NCBI RefSeq assembly: GCF_015355755.1
Contig: NZ_JACVEE010000010.1
Coordinates: forward strand, 1-41,808
Origin: Nocardia sp. XZ_19_385
GTDB taxonomy: Bacteria; Actinomycetota; Actinomycetes; Mycobacteriales; Mycobacteriaceae
Reading direction: 5' to 3'
DNA: 41,808 nucleotides
Numbering within the stretch: position 1 is the stretch's first letter; each line of letters begins with the position of its first letter. A program made the position numbers and the translations under genes. This document shows positions 16,584 through 25,766 of the stretch, one piece after another. The notes beneath the pieces are model-generated. The model saw only the letters and a list, made by a program, of their open reading frames with translations, was not told the DNA's origin and did not search any database.

Positions 16584-16645
16584 TCACTTATGGGGTTAGT
16601 TTCCTCACATTCCGGCAAAAGTTCAATAGCTATAACCAAAAGTGA
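16584..16645. promoter_or_regulatory. Inverted-repeat operator in the ROK/ABC divergent promoter
   Basis: TCACTTATGGGGTTAG (16584-16599) matches the reverse complement of CTATAACCAAAAGTGA (16630-16645) at 12 of 16 positions. The arm centres are 46 bp apart. In addition, TTCCCTCAC (16579) and TTTCCTCAC (16600) form a direct repeat with a 21-bp step. The block lies between the ROK start (16547) and the lipoprotein start (16756) and is AT-richer than its flanks. It is the best candidate for ROK binding and probably overlaps one or both promoters. Confidence 0.5.
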
Positions 16646-16755
16646 CGTGGCCAACTCCCGCCGCCCCCGTGGAAAGCTCTCCACCTCGGCGGCGATCGGT
16701 GCACCCGGACTCCGCTCGCCTTTCCCCGGTCACCTCGAAAGCTCCAGGAGCTGAC

Positions 16756-18018
16756 ATGAATTCATCCTCTCCCTCGAGACTCGCCATCGCTCTGGTCTCG
16801 GTTGCCGCGCTGCTGAGCGCGTGCGCAGACAACAACGCACCGCAGAGTCCCGGCATCGCTACGACGATCGACAACGCGGTCGGGAAGACCTACAGCGGCA
16901 GCACCGGCAATGGGAATGCGACGGGTTCACCGATCATGATCGGCCTGGTCAACCAGCAAGGCGGCCCGGTGTCCAACCCCGAATTCACCGTCGCCGCGCA
17001 GGCCGCCGCGGACTACATCAACGACCAACTCGGCGGGGTGGGCGGGCGGCCTGTCACCCTGCACACCTGCGACATCGTCGCGGCCGAGTCGCAAGGCCAA
17101 AAGTGCGGACAGGAAATGCTCGCGAACCAGGATGTTCAGTTCATCCTGCAGGCGGGACTCAATGTCGGAACGCAATCGCTGCACGCCACGCTCAATGGCG
17201 CCAAGCCGGTACTGGTCGCCATCGCCAATCCCGGCCCCGACGTCACCGCAAAGAACACCTATGCGATCAACGCCAGCTCACTGGCCGGAATGGCCTCCAC
17301 CCCACTGTTTTTGAAGAACGTGCTCAAGGCTAAGACCGCAGCCATGATCGCAGACGACAACCCCGGCAACCAACTGATCGCCAACCGCCTGAAGGCTGGG
17401 ATCGAAGCCCAGGGCATCGCAGTACGACTCACCACGTACCCGGCAGGCTCGGCCGATCTGGTGAGTCCACTGACCGCTGCCGGCGCACAAAAGGTCGATG
17501 TGATTCTGCCGATCGCGGTTACACCCACCGCCTGCATCGCCACCGCGAAGGCCTACCAACAGTTAGGGCTCAGCACGCCGCTGCAGTCGTCCGGGCTCTG
17601 TGCCTCCGACGCGGTCAAAAAGGGTCTCGGTGACTTCCCTAAATGGATCTTCAGCGGATCGCTGCTGAACATCCACGCTCCCGACGACACCGGGCAGGTC
17701 CCGTTCTACCGGGCGGTCATGGCGAAATACGCGCCGAAGGGCGCCGAACTCGGCATCAACGCCCCCGCCGGTTTCGCGGGCCTGTTCACCGCCGCCGATA
17801 TCCTCAACCAGGCGGGGCCCGAACAACTCTCGGCCGACACCATCGCCAAGGCTGCCGCCGCGTTTACCGGTCCAGTACTGCTGGGCTCGCCCAAACTGAA
17901 GTTCGGTGTGGATCCCGCGATGCCGACGATCGGTTCCCGTGCGGCGCGCTACTACCGCTACGAGGGCGCGGACAAGTGGGTCGACATCTCCAACGGTTGG
18001 CTCAACCTCCCCGAATGA
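16756..18018 (+). CDS. ABC transporter substrate-binding lipoprotein (branched-chain amino-acid type)
   Basis: A 420-residue periplasmic-binding protein of fold type I. The lipoprotein signal is clear: MNSSSPSRLAIALVSVAALL then SAC, giving a lipobox L-S-A-C with the lipidated cysteine at residue 22. A Ser/Gly/Asn linker precedes the binding domain, which starts SPIMIGLVNQQGGPVSNPEF as in LivJ-like proteins. The ATG at 16756 has CCAGGAG upstream. It is the first gene of the operon with permease, ATPases and C-glycoside-cleaving enzymes, so it likely delivers an aromatic glycoside or a related plant compound. This family includes binding proteins for aromatic acids as well as amino acids. Confidence 0.9.
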   Translation: MNSSSPSRLAIALVSVAALLSACADNNAPQSPGIATTIDNAVGKTYSGSTGNGNATGSPIMIGLVNQQGGPVSNPEFTVAAQAAADYINDQLGGVGGRPVTLHTCDIVAAESQGQKCGQEMLANQDVQFILQAGLNVGTQSLHATLNGAKPVLVAIANPGPDVTAKNTYAINASSLAGMASTPLFLKNVLKAKTAAMIADDNPGNQLIANRLKAGIEAQGIAVRLTTYPAGSADLVSPLTAAGAQKVDVILPIAVTPTACIATAKAYQQLGLSTPLQSSGLCASDAVKKGLGDFPKWIFSGSLLNIHAPDDTGQVPFYRAVMAKYAPKGAELGINAPAGFAGLFTAADILNQAGPEQLSADTIAKAAAAFTGPVLLGSPKLKFGVDPAMPTIGSRAARYYRYEGADKWVDISNGWLNLPE

Positions 18019-18040
18019 GCAACTCCGTATGCGGTTTTCG

Positions 18041-18055
18041 GACGGACGGTCCGTC
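18041..18055. promoter_or_regulatory. Perfect dyad between lipoprotein and permease genes
   Basis: GACGGACGGTCCGTC is a perfect 7-1-7 palindrome 23 bp after the binding-protein stop and 33 bp before the permease start. As RNA it can form a six-pair hairpin. Such a hairpin could protect or attenuate the message so that binding protein exceeds permease, as is common in ABC operons. A protein-binding site is the alternative. Confidence 0.4.
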
Positions 18056-18088
18056 TGCGGTTCCCTGGAAAGATCGTGAGGTTCAAAG

Positions 18089-20095
18089 TTGAACCAGTTA
18101 CTGCTGTTCATTCTCTTGGGGGTAGGTCCCGGTGCCCTGTACGCGGGTCTGGCCCAGAGCCTGGTCCTGACTTACCGCGGTGCGGGCGTGATCAACGTCA
18201 GTGCCGGTGCGATGGCGATGTGGGGCGCCTACAGCTTCTACGCGTTGCGGGAAGGGCACTTGTTGTTGCCGTTCTTCTATCCCGATTTGGGCGGGCCGAT
18301 CGCTGTCGCGCCGGCCTTCCTGATCGCGACCGTCGAATCCGCACTGCTCGGTGTCTTCATCGACCTCTTGGTGTTCCGGCCGTTGCGGCAAGCAGCGCCC
18401 TTGGCGAAGCTGGTCTCGACCGTGGGCATTCTGCTCACGGTCCAAGCGGTGATCGTGCTGCGGTTCGGCGGCCAAGGCCAGACGGCGCCCGCAGTGCTCT
18501 CCGGGGGCACCGTGACCGTCTTTGGTGGGACGGTGCCGATCATCCGGCTCGAAACCTTGGTGCTCGTCATAGTCTCGGCTCTCGTGCTAGCCACGGTGTA
18601 TCGGTACAGCCGATTCGGACTGGCTACCCGCGCCGCCCAGGAAGACGAGGCCGAAGCCGTTATGGCGGGACTCTCTCCGCGGACCTTGTCGTTGATAAAC
18701 ACGACCGCGGCTGGTGGTCTGGCAGGTGTGGTCGGAATCCTGGTGGCACCGATGACCCAGCTCGATCCGACCACGCTCACCCTCTCGGTGGTGCCGGCCC
18801 TCGGTGCGGCGCTGATTGCGAAGTTCTCCTCTTTCACCGTGGCCGCGGCCGGCGGAATCGCTATGGGCGCAATGCAATCGGTGGTCACCTACCTGCAGAC
18901 CTTGCCGTGGTTTCCCACTTCCGCTGGCCTGCCCATGCCCGGGCTCGCCGACGTGGCGTTCTTCATCGTCATCGCCGCAGCGCTGGTCTGGCGTGGGCGG
19001 AGCCTGCCGGAAAGAGGTAGCTACATCGAGCCGCGCCTGCCGCCCGCGCCGGCACCGAAGAAGATCGTGAAACCGGCGGTCGTGCTGGCGACGGTCGCGG
19101 TGGTTGCTCTGGTGGTCCTGCCGTTCGATCTGCGGCAAGGTTTGATCATCACCTTCATCGGGTTGATCTCTTGCCTGTCGCTGGTGGTGCTGACCGGCTT
19201 CGTCGGCCAGGTGTCGTTGGCGCAGTACGCATTTGCGGGTCTATCCGGCTTGGTAGTGTCGAAACTGGCGATCCACGCCGGGCTCGGGTTTCCGTGGGGG
19301 CCGATCGCCGGGATCGCTGCCGCAACCGTCTTCGGATTCATCGATGTCCTGCCGGCTACCCGAGTTCGTGGTGTCCACTTAGCCGTACTGACGCTCGCGG
19401 CGGCAGTCGCCTTGCAGAACTTCGGTTTCCACAATCCCTCATGGGGTGCTAGCGGTCTCGGATCACCTGTGAGTCCGCCGACGATTTTCGGCCTCAACTT
19501 CGGCCCCACGGGATCCTTCCCGGTCAACGGTGAGCACCAGCCCAGTCCGCTTTTCGGGATCGTCTGCTTGGCTGTGGCCGTCAGCATGTGCGTAGCGGTG
19601 GCCAACCTGCGTCGCAGCGGTCTGGGGCAGCGGATGCTCGCGGTTCGCTCCAGCGAGCGAGCTGCCGCGGCTGTGGGCATCTCCGTTCCCGGTATAAAGG
19701 TCACCGCGTTCGTCATCTCCGCGTTCATCATGGGTGTGGCCGGTGTCCTCTACGCCTACAACTACGGATCGGTGGATCCGGCCACCTTCAACATCGTCAA
19801 CACCCTCGTGCTGATCGCGCTCGCCTATATCGGCGGCATCACCACCATCAAGGGTGTCGTCATCGCCAGTCTGCTCATGGCCGGTGGCCTCGCGAGCACC
19901 ATTATGGAGAACTACATCGGGCTGCCCTCGGATTACCTGTTGCTGTTCGCGGGTGTATCCCTCGTACTCACCATCGCTATGAATGCCAGCGGTATCGCCA
20001 TGGCACGCGACAAACCCGACCCTGAGCAAACCCTGCCCGACAACGAAATCCGCACCTCCGGGCTCACCACCGCAGTCGCGGAAGGAGCACGATGA
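18089..20095 (+). CDS. Fused LivH-LivM-type ABC permease
   Basis: A 668-residue membrane protein carrying both permease halves that are usually separate. Residues 1-about 305 match LivH: a start in LLLFILLGVGPGALYAGLAQ, SLVLTYRGAGVINVSAGAMA, and the coupling region TRAAQEDEAEAVMAGLSPRT. A proline-rich linker (EPRLPPAPAPKKIVKP) joins this to a LivM half with LTGFVGQVSLAQYAFAGLSG and VRSSERAAAAVGISVPGIKV. The TTG start at 18089 follows GTGAGG. It overlaps the next gene by 4 bp (ATGA). One fused chain provides the whole channel for the import system. Confidence 0.92.
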   Translation: MNQLLLFILLGVGPGALYAGLAQSLVLTYRGAGVINVSAGAMAMWGAYSFYALREGHLLLPFFYPDLGGPIAVAPAFLIATVESALLGVFIDLLVFRPLRQAAPLAKLVSTVGILLTVQAVIVLRFGGQGQTAPAVLSGGTVTVFGGTVPIIRLETLVLVIVSALVLATVYRYSRFGLATRAAQEDEAEAVMAGLSPRTLSLINTTAAGGLAGVVGILVAPMTQLDPTTLTLSVVPALGAALIAKFSSFTVAAAGGIAMGAMQSVVTYLQTLPWFPTSAGLPMPGLADVAFFIVIAAALVWRGRSLPERGSYIEPRLPPAPAPKKIVKPAVVLATVAVVALVVLPFDLRQGLIITFIGLISCLSLVVLTGFVGQVSLAQYAFAGLSGLVVSKLAIHAGLGFPWGPIAGIAAATVFGFIDVLPATRVRGVHLAVLTLAAAVALQNFGFHNPSWGASGLGSPVSPPTIFGLNFGPTGSFPVNGEHQPSPLFGIVCLAVAVSMCVAVANLRRSGLGQRMLAVRSSERAAAAVGISVPGIKVTAFVISAFIMGVAGVLYAYNYGSVDPATFNIVNTLVLIALAYIGGITTIKGVVIASLLMAGGLASTIMENYIGLPSDYLLLFAGVSLVLTIAMNASGIAMARDKPDPEQTLPDNEIRTSGLTTAVAEGAR

Positions 20096-20868
20096 CCACC
20101 CTGACAGTCTCCGAACTCACCGTCCGTTACGGCGGCGTACTCGCCCTCGACGCCGTCAGCTTCACCGTCGTGTCCGGCGAACTCGTCGGCCTGATCGGTC
20201 CCAACGGGGCAGGAAAAACTACCTGTATCGACGCCATTTGCGGTTTTGCCTCCGCCGCAGGCCAAGTCACACTCGATCACCACGTGATGACCGGCGAACG
20301 AGCTTTCGCTCGCGCTCGTGCCGGTCTCGGGCGTACCTGGCAACAGGCTGACCTGTTCGATGACCTCACCGTCGCCGAAAACCTCTCTGTCGGTGCCTAC
20401 CGGCCCGGTCTATGGCACACCGCGATCGAGGTTTTGCGCGGACGGTCCTCCGAACAGGCTTCCTCCCAGCACATCCCGAGGATGCTGGGAATCGAGCACC
20501 TGCTATCCCGCCGCGCCGATGGACTATCGGCCGGGCAACGCAAACTCGTCGACGTCGCCCGCGCGCTCGCCGGAGATCCACCCATTCTGCTACTCGACGA
20601 GCCCGCCGCCGGGCTCGACACCAACGAAAGCAAGATCCTCGGTCAACGATTGCGTTCGATCGTCGACTCAGGAAAAGGCATGCTGCTCGTCGACCACGAC
20701 ATGAGCCTGGTGCTTTCGGTCTGCGATCGGATCGTGGTGCTGGACTTCGGCGCCGTCCTGGCGGTCGGCACACCGGCTGAGATCCGCCAGAACCAAGACG
20801 TGATCAATGCCTACTTGGGTCGTACCGCCACCGAAACCACCACCACTGCTGCCGGAGGCCGGCAATGA
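20092..20868 (+). CDS. ABC transporter ATPase, LivG type
   Basis: A 258-residue ATPase with all motifs intact: Walker [10 protein letters not shown] (residues 36-44), a Q-loop around WQQADLF, signature LSAGQ (145-149) and Walker B ILLLDEP with catalytic Glu170. The long insertion after Walker A and the [18 protein letters not shown] stretch are typical of LivG rather than LivF. Start and stop codons overlap both neighbours by 4 bp (ATGA), indicating translational coupling with the permease and the second ATPase. Confidence 0.92.
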   Translation: MTTLTVSELTVRYGGVLALDAVSFTVVSGELVGLIGPNGAGKTTCIDAICGFASAAGQVTLDHHVMTGERAFARARAGLGRTWQQADLFDDLTVAENLSVGAYRPGLWHTAIEVLRGRSSEQASSQHIPRMLGIEHLLSRRADGLSAGQRKLVDVARALAGDPPILLLDEPAAGLDTNESKILGQRLRSIVDSGKGMLLVDHDMSLVLSVCDRIVVLDFGAVLAVGTPAEIRQNQDVINAYLGRTATETTTTAAGGRQ

Positions 20869-21629
20869 CCGCCACCCCTACCACCACGGCGCTGCTGGAC
20901 ATCCGCGGATTGTCAGCTGGCTACTTCGGTGCCGCCGTGGTCCGTGAGATCGACCTGACCGTCGGGCGCGGCGAGGTTGTCGCGTTGCTCGGCCCCAACG
21001 GCGCCGGCAAGACGACCATCCTGCGAGCGGTCTCGCGAACGCTCACACCGCTGTCGGGCGAAATCACCCTCGCAGGCACTGACCTCGCCAAGATGCGACC
21101 GCAGGAAATCGCGCGCGCGGGTCTGGTGCACATGTCCGACCGGCGCGGAATCTTCTATAGCCTCACCGTGGAGGAGCATTTCCGGCTGCGCGCCAAGGGC
21201 GAACGACTCGATGTCGACGCCGCCTACGAGTACTTCCCCGAACTCACCCCGCTGCGTTCGCGCCGAGTCGGGTTGCTCTCGGGCGGTGAACAGCAGATGG
21301 TCGGGCTGGGCCGGGCACTGGCGCGCCACCCCAAAGTCCTGATGGTCGACGAACTGAGTAAGGGCCTGGCGCCGGTCATCGTCGAACGCCTCATGCCGGT
21401 TGTCCGCCGGTACGCCGACGACACCGCCGCTGGGGTGCTGCTCGTCGAACAGCAAGTGCAACAGGCGCTGGAGATCGCCGATCGCGGCTACATCGTCGCC
21501 CACGGAAGCCTCGAGCGCCACGGCAACGCCGCCGATCTGCTGGCCGACCGCGATGTGATCGTGTCCAGCTATCTCGGCGGTGCCGCCTTGACGAATGCGA
21601 GTCGGCAAGGAGGCGACGTTGTTCCGTGA
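20865..21629 (+). CDS. ABC transporter ATPase, LivF type
   Basis: A 254-residue ATPase pairing with the LivG-type protein. It has Walker [10 protein letters not shown] (43-51), signature LSGGEQQ (138-144) and Walker B VLMVDEL (157-163). The Walker B is followed by [12 protein letters not shown], the hallmark of LivF. The start overlaps the previous stop by 4 bp. Its 3' end overlaps the start of the C-glycoside deglycosidase beta gene by 11 bp, so transport and catabolic genes are read as one unit. Confidence 0.92.
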   Translation: MTATPTTTALLDIRGLSAGYFGAAVVREIDLTVGRGEVVALLGPNGAGKTTILRAVSRTLTPLSGEITLAGTDLAKMRPQEIARAGLVHMSDRRGIFYSLTVEEHFRLRAKGERLDVDAAYEYFPELTPLRSRRVGLLSGGEQQMVGLGRALARHPKVLMVDELSKGLAPVIVERLMPVVRRYADDTAAGVLLVEQQVQQALEIADRGYIVAHGSLERHGNAADLLADRDVIVSSYLGGAALTNASRQGGDVVP

Positions 21630-22020
21630 ACGGATCATCGCTGAGGATTCCCTGGTCATCACACCCCGCGGATATCAGCTATCGGTGCGACTGCCCTGGT
21701 ATCGCGCTCTGCCGGTCAGCGCCATCGAAGAACTCGAAGTCAGCCTCGACGGGGTGCGGGCCGAACCCGACTCCATCACCATCGAGATCAACAGCCGCGA
21801 ACGCACCCTTGCCGAGGCCGCCCTGGACTGGGACGACGTCTGGTATGTGCTTGACGACGCGATAGTGCGCGTCACCTCCGACCCGGTCGGGCGCAAACAA
21901 ACCCACGAGCTCGAAGTGACTCTCGGAGTACGCATTCCGTACCTGCCCGTGGCCGGACGTCCTCTGGTGATGACCGAGCGCTTCGTCAAGACCATGCCCG
22001 AGAAAGAGATCAGAGAATGA
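21619..22020 (+). CDS. C-glycoside deglycosidase beta subunit (DUF6379-like)
   Basis: A 133-residue beta-rich protein starting [20 protein letters not shown]. It matches in size and opening the small beta subunit of bacterial C-deglycosylation complexes (CarC/DfgB type). In those complexes it packs against a TIM-barrel alpha subunit to cut the C-C bond of 3-keto C-glycosides. The TTG at 21619 is preferred because AAGGAGG lies six bases upstream; ATG at 21595 is in frame but has no ribosome site. The gene overlaps the ATPase gene by 11 bp and the alpha gene by 4 bp (ATGA). Identification rests on sequence pattern plus the strict alpha/beta/oxidase gene order. It is recalled from the family, not from a search. 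Confidence 0.8.
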   Translation: MFRERIIAEDSLVITPRGYQLSVRLPWYRALPVSAIEELEVSLDGVRAEPDSITIEINSRERTLAEAALDWDDVWYVLDDAIVRVTSDPVGRKQTHELEVTLGVRIPYLPVAGRPLVMTERFVKTMPEKEIRE

Positions 22021-23042
22021 GCCTGCCCAGACTCGGCGTGACCCTCTACAGCTTTACTCCCTGCTTCCACGCCCGCCGATACAGCTTCGAAGACCTCATT
22101 CGCGTCGCAGGTGAACGCAACCTCGGCCCCGGGCTCGAGGTTGTCGGATTTCAGAGCATCAAGAACTTCCCGGTACTTCCGGACGGATTCGCGGCGCATT
22201 TCCGGCGTCTCGTCGAGGACTCCGGGCTCGAATTGTCGTGTCTGGGAGCCAACGCCGACGCCGGGCTGCGCCAGGACCGGTTGCTGACCGAAGATGAGCT
22301 GGTCGAGTACATGCGCGCTCAGCTCGAGGCCGCGCACAGTCTCGGCTTCCCGACGGTCCGGGTCCAGCACTCGGTGACCGCTGACCTGATGGAGCGCCTG
22401 CTCCCGCACGCCGAGCGACTGAATCTGACCCTTGGTATGGAAATCCACAGTCCGCACGGTGTGCACCATCCCAAGATGCAGGCATTGCTGGAACGCTTCG
22501 AAAAGCTGAGCTCCCCACGCCTGGGGTTCATCCCGGATTGGGGTGCCTCGCTCACCCAGCTGCCGCCCAGTCTGCTCGAAACCTATGCCACCAAAGGTGT
22601 TTCGATCCAGCTGCTCGACGCATTTCGCGACCAGTGGAATGCCTTCCACCGGGAACCACTGATTCGTGACGATGCCGAACAGGGCGCCCGGTTCCAGCGG
22701 ATGCGCGAAATCAACGACATGTTCGGCGGTGACGACATCTCGGTCCGCATCGGAACCAACTCCGTTGGTTTGTTCGGGCACATGAACCCCGAGGACTGGC
22801 GCGAGATCATGCCTTGGGTCGTGCACGTTCACGGCAAGTTCTACGACATCGACGCCGACGGGAACGAGCCCTCGATCCCGCACGAGATCCTGCTCCGCGA
22901 TCTCGTCGCCGCCGGCTACGACCGCTACATCTCGACCGAATGGGAGGGCTGGCACTGGAACGACACCGATGATCCGTTCGAGATGGTCGCCGCCCAGCAC
23001 CAGCTGAGCGAACGCATCCTGGCCAGGCTGGCGGCGGCATGA
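22017..23042 (+). CDS. C-glycoside deglycosidase alpha subunit (TIM-barrel isomerase/epimerase fold)
   Basis: A 341-residue protein of the sugar phosphate isomerase/epimerase (xylose isomerase-like) fold. Likely metal ligands sit at barrel strand ends: Glu142 ([10 protein letters not shown]), Asp174 (FIPDWG), His272 (VHVHGKFYD) and Glu308 (STEWEGWHW). Length and motifs fit the catalytic alpha subunit of C-glycoside deglycosidases (CarB/DfgA type), which eliminate the aglycone from a 3-keto C-glycoside using a divalent metal. It overlaps the beta gene before it and the oxidase gene after it by 4 bp each. A related but different 3-keto-sugar lyase or epimerase activity remains possible. Confidence 0.82.
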   Translation: MSLPRLGVTLYSFTPCFHARRYSFEDLIRVAGERNLGPGLEVVGFQSIKNFPVLPDGFAAHFRRLVEDSGLELSCLGANADAGLRQDRLLTEDELVEYMRAQLEAAHSLGFPTVRVQHSVTADLMERLLPHAERLNLTLGMEIHSPHGVHHPKMQALLERFEKLSSPRLGFIPDWGASLTQLPPSLLETYATKGVSIQLLDAFRDQWNAFHREPLIRDDAEQGARFQRMREINDMFGGDDISVRIGTNSVGLFGHMNPEDWREIMPWVVHVHGKFYDIDADGNEPSIPHEILLRDLVAAGYDRYISTEWEGWHWNDTDDPFEMVAAQHQLSERILARLAAA

Positions 23043-24571
23043 ACTCCACCGACCCGGTCCAGGTCGAACTCCTGGTAATCGGAAGTGGCCCTGCCGGAGC
23101 GACGTTCGCACGCCGCACTCTCGATACAGTGCCGCAAGCCCGAGTCGTCGTGGTCGAGGCAGGGCCGGCGCTGACCGAACCGCCCGGGGAGAACATCCGC
23201 AACCTGCCTCTCGATCAGCGCCGCGCTGCCCAGGACCGGGTCAGCGGCGAACAGTCCGAGGGCTTCCGCCCGATGGGTGCCCGACCCTTGCACGCGCGGC
23301 CGGGCACCACTCTCGTCGCCGCCGACGACGGCAGCTCCGATGGGCAAAACGGTATGCCTGCCGCCGCCTATTCGACCAATGTCGGTGGCATGGGCGCACA
23401 TTGGACCTGCGCCTGCCCCCGACCCGGCGGCAGTGAACGGATCCCGTTCATTGCTGACGAGGAAATGCAGGCAGCTATCGACACCGCCGAGGCCCTGCTA
23501 AACGTCACTACCGCCGCGTTCCCCCCGACGTCGGCCAGCACGACTGTGCTGGCAACCCTTGCACGCCGTTATGGCCAACGGATGGCCGACGGCCGGGCCG
23601 CGGGGCCGATGCCATTGGCATGCGCGCCTGGCTACGAGGCGGGGGCGCTGCCGCGCTGGACCGGAATCGACACAATTCTTGGCGCCTCCGACGAGCGGTT
23701 GACCATCCGGCCGGGATCGCTTGCCCGCAAACTGCTTTGGGTCGGTAACCGCGTGCGCGGCGCGGAGATCGTCGAGGTGAACACCGGTGCGGTGTTCCAC
23801 ATCCATGCCGACGTTGTGGCGGTCACTTGCGATGCGTTGCGATCGCCACAGTTGCTGTGGAACTCGGGTATCCGCCCACCCGCGCTGGGCCGCTACCTCA
23901 ACGACCAACCCCAAGTCGTCGTCGGGGCACGCCTGGACCTGCCCGCCGAAACCGACCGTGGCGCAAAGGCCAACGACCCGCGCGACACATTGACCGGTGT
24001 GTGCTGGGTGCCCTACACCGACGACGTACACCCGTTCCACGGACAGGTGATGCAACTGGATGCCTCACCGATCGCGATCCACGTGGGCGACAAACCCGAC
24101 CCCCGGCCCATGGTCGGGCTCGGATGGTTCTTGCCCAAAGACATCCAACCCGAGGACCGCGTCTGGTTCGACGACAGCGACCGCGATCGATGGGGCATGC
24201 CCCGCATTCATATCGACTATCAGCTCACCGACATCGACCGTGAGAGGGTCGCCGCTGCGACCACCGAACTGGAAGCTCTGGCAGCTGAACTCGGCGAGCA
24301 GACCCGTACTCCGGACCTGCTTCCTGCGGGATCATCGCTGCACTACCAGGGCAGCGTCCGGATGGGTGCCGTCGATGACGGCACCAGCGTCTGCGACGAC
24401 CACGGGCGCGTGTGGGGCTTCGAGAACCTGTTCGTCGGCGGCAACGGCGTCATCCCGACCGCAATGGCCTGCAATCCGACGCTGACCGGTGCTGCTCTGG
24501 CCGTGCGCTCGGTCGACGCGGTCACCAAATTGCTCAGAGCTCGTGAGCAGCGAGGGCAAGCCCAGTCCTGA
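23039..24571 (+). CDS. GMC-family FAD-dependent glycoside 3-oxidase
   Basis: A 510-residue glucose-methanol-choline oxidoreductase. The FAD Rossmann site is at the N-terminus ([20 protein letters not shown], then [10 protein letters not shown]). The catalytic pair is at the C-terminus: His435 in [12 protein letters not shown] and Asn479 in [12 protein letters not shown]. The overall form is like pyranose 2-oxidase and the CarA-type C-glycoside 3-oxidase. The predicted step is oxidation of the sugar C3 hydroxyl to a ketone, which acidifies the position needed for later C-C cleavage by the alpha/beta complex. It starts by ATGA overlap with the alpha gene. Whether it uses oxygen or another acceptor cannot be told from the sequence. 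Confidence 0.85.
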   Translation: MNSTDPVQVELLVIGSGPAGATFARRTLDTVPQARVVVVEAGPALTEPPGENIRNLPLDQRRAAQDRVSGEQSEGFRPMGARPLHARPGTTLVAADDGSSDGQNGMPAAAYSTNVGGMGAHWTCACPRPGGSERIPFIADEEMQAAIDTAEALLNVTTAAFPPTSASTTVLATLARRYGQRMADGRAAGPMPLACAPGYEAGALPRWTGIDTILGASDERLTIRPGSLARKLLWVGNRVRGAEIVEVNTGAVFHIHADVVAVTCDALRSPQLLWNSGIRPPALGRYLNDQPQVVVGARLDLPAETDRGAKANDPRDTLTGVCWVPYTDDVHPFHGQVMQLDASPIAIHVGDKPDPRPMVGLGWFLPKDIQPEDRVWFDDSDRDRWGMPRIHIDYQLTDIDRERVAAATTELEALAAELGEQTRTPDLLPAGSSLHYQGSVRMGAVDDGTSVCDDHGRVWGFENLFVGGNGVIPTAMACNPTLTGAALAVRSVDAVTKLLRAREQRGQAQS

Positions 24572-24604
24572 GCCGCCATCATCCTCACCTGATTGGGACC
24601 TTTC

Positions 24605-25705
24605 ATGAATAACCCCCCGCCTGTGCCGACCACCACCAAAGCTGTTCGCGTCTTCGAGTACGGTGGCCCCGAACAGCTGGTCTACGATGACTTTCCGCTG
24701 GAACCGCTGGGCCCCCGCAGCGTCTTGGTTGCCGTGCACACGGCCTCGGTCTCGGGGTGGGACCTGAAATACCGTTCCGGGCTGTTGTCGGGCAAGGCGT
24801 TGCCGGGGCGGCGCCCGCTGCCGATGCCGCAGCAGCTCGGTCGTGAAGCCGCCGGCACCGTGGTCGCCATCGGAGCCGACGTCACGTGTTTCACCCCAGG
24901 ACAGTCCGTTGTCGCCGTGGTGCACCCGGAGAACCCCAGCTCCCTGGAAACCCACCGAGGGTTGGGCAATTTGTCCACCGGTATCGATATCCCCGGCCAC
25001 GCCGCGCTGGGGTCCTACGCTCAATACCTTGTCCGAGACGAGCAGATGTGGCTGCCGCTACCCGACCACGTCGATCTCGAACAAGCCGCCGTCATCCTCT
25101 GGCCCTATGGCACTGCACACCGAATCGTGCGCGATCGACTGCAGATCGGGTTGGGGCAGACCGTGCTCATCTGCGGAGCCTCAGGGGGAATGGGCGAAGC
25201 CACAGTGCAATTGGCACGGCTGGCCGGGGCCCGCGTCGCGGTGACCACTCGCCACGAACAGAAAGCCGACCTGCTGCGGCAGACAGGAGCCGACTTGGTC
25301 GTCGTCAGTACCGAGGGCGATGCTGCTCGCGAGCAGTTGCGTGAATGGACCGGCGGCGACGGAGTCGACCACGCCGTCGACTACACCGGCAACCCTGATC
25401 TTTTGCGGCTCGGTGTCGATTCCCTGCGCTTGGGCGGCAAGCTCTGTCCCGCCGCCGGCAACCAGCGCGGCGGGGGCCTGATCCCGTTGACCATGAATGA
25501 CTTCACCCGCTGGGAAATGGAGGTCGTCGGAGTGCGTGGTGCCCGCCACCACGACGCCGTCGCTGTTCTAGACCTGCTCGCGCGGGGGCAGATCGGCATC
25601 CGTATTGCCGCCCGGTTCCCGCTATCGGACGCCCAGTCGGCGCACGCCTTGCTGGAGACCGGCATGGACCTTGTCGGCAGGGTGGTCCTGCAGCCCTCCC
25701 GTTGA
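24605..25705 (+). CDS. Zinc-independent MDR (quinone oxidoreductase-like) reductase
   Basis: A 366-residue medium-chain dehydrogenase/reductase. The N-terminal domain has GREAAGTVVAIGADV but none of the zinc ligands of alcohol dehydrogenases. The nucleotide site is GASGGMGEATVQLARLAGAR. The ATG at 24605 is chosen over an upstream TTG at 24593. It is the last gene of the operon, 33 bp after the oxidase gene and just before the terminator. Enzymes of this type often reduce conjugated enones with NADPH. C-deglycosylation by elimination releases an anhydro-hexenulose enone, so this gene could process the sugar product. That role is inferred. Confidence 0.85.
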   Translation: MNNPPPVPTTTKAVRVFEYGGPEQLVYDDFPLEPLGPRSVLVAVHTASVSGWDLKYRSGLLSGKALPGRRPLPMPQQLGREAAGTVVAIGADVTCFTPGQSVVAVVHPENPSSLETHRGLGNLSTGIDIPGHAALGSYAQYLVRDEQMWLPLPDHVDLEQAAVILWPYGTAHRIVRDRLQIGLGQTVLICGASGGMGEATVQLARLAGARVAVTTRHEQKADLLRQTGADLVVVSTEGDAAREQLREWTGGDGVDHAVDYTGNPDLLRLGVDSLRLGGKLCPAAGNQRGGGLIPLTMNDFTRWEMEVVGVRGARHHDAVAVLDLLARGQIGIRIAARFPLSDAQSAHALLETGMDLVGRVVLQPSR

Positions 25706-25716
25706 TCTCACCTCGC

Positions 25717-25750
25717 GATAGGCCCTTCCCAACTTTGGGAAGGGCCTATC
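25717..25750. terminator. Bidirectional terminator
   Basis: A perfect 16-bp inverted repeat, GATAGGCCCTTCCCAA and TTGGGAAGGGCCTATC, with a two-base centre lies between the convergent MDR and MFS genes. It is the strongest hairpin noticed in the window. Its symmetry means it can end transcripts from both sides. There is no long T-run. Confidence 0.8.
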
Positions 25751-25766
25751 ACCAAGCGATTTGCGA

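Noticed and set aside
21675..23111. 478-codon minus-strand frame opposite the C-glycoside deglycosidase genes
   Set aside because: It is the mirror of the real alpha and beta genes, which have motifs, ribosome sites and ATGA overlaps. The reverse frame has none.
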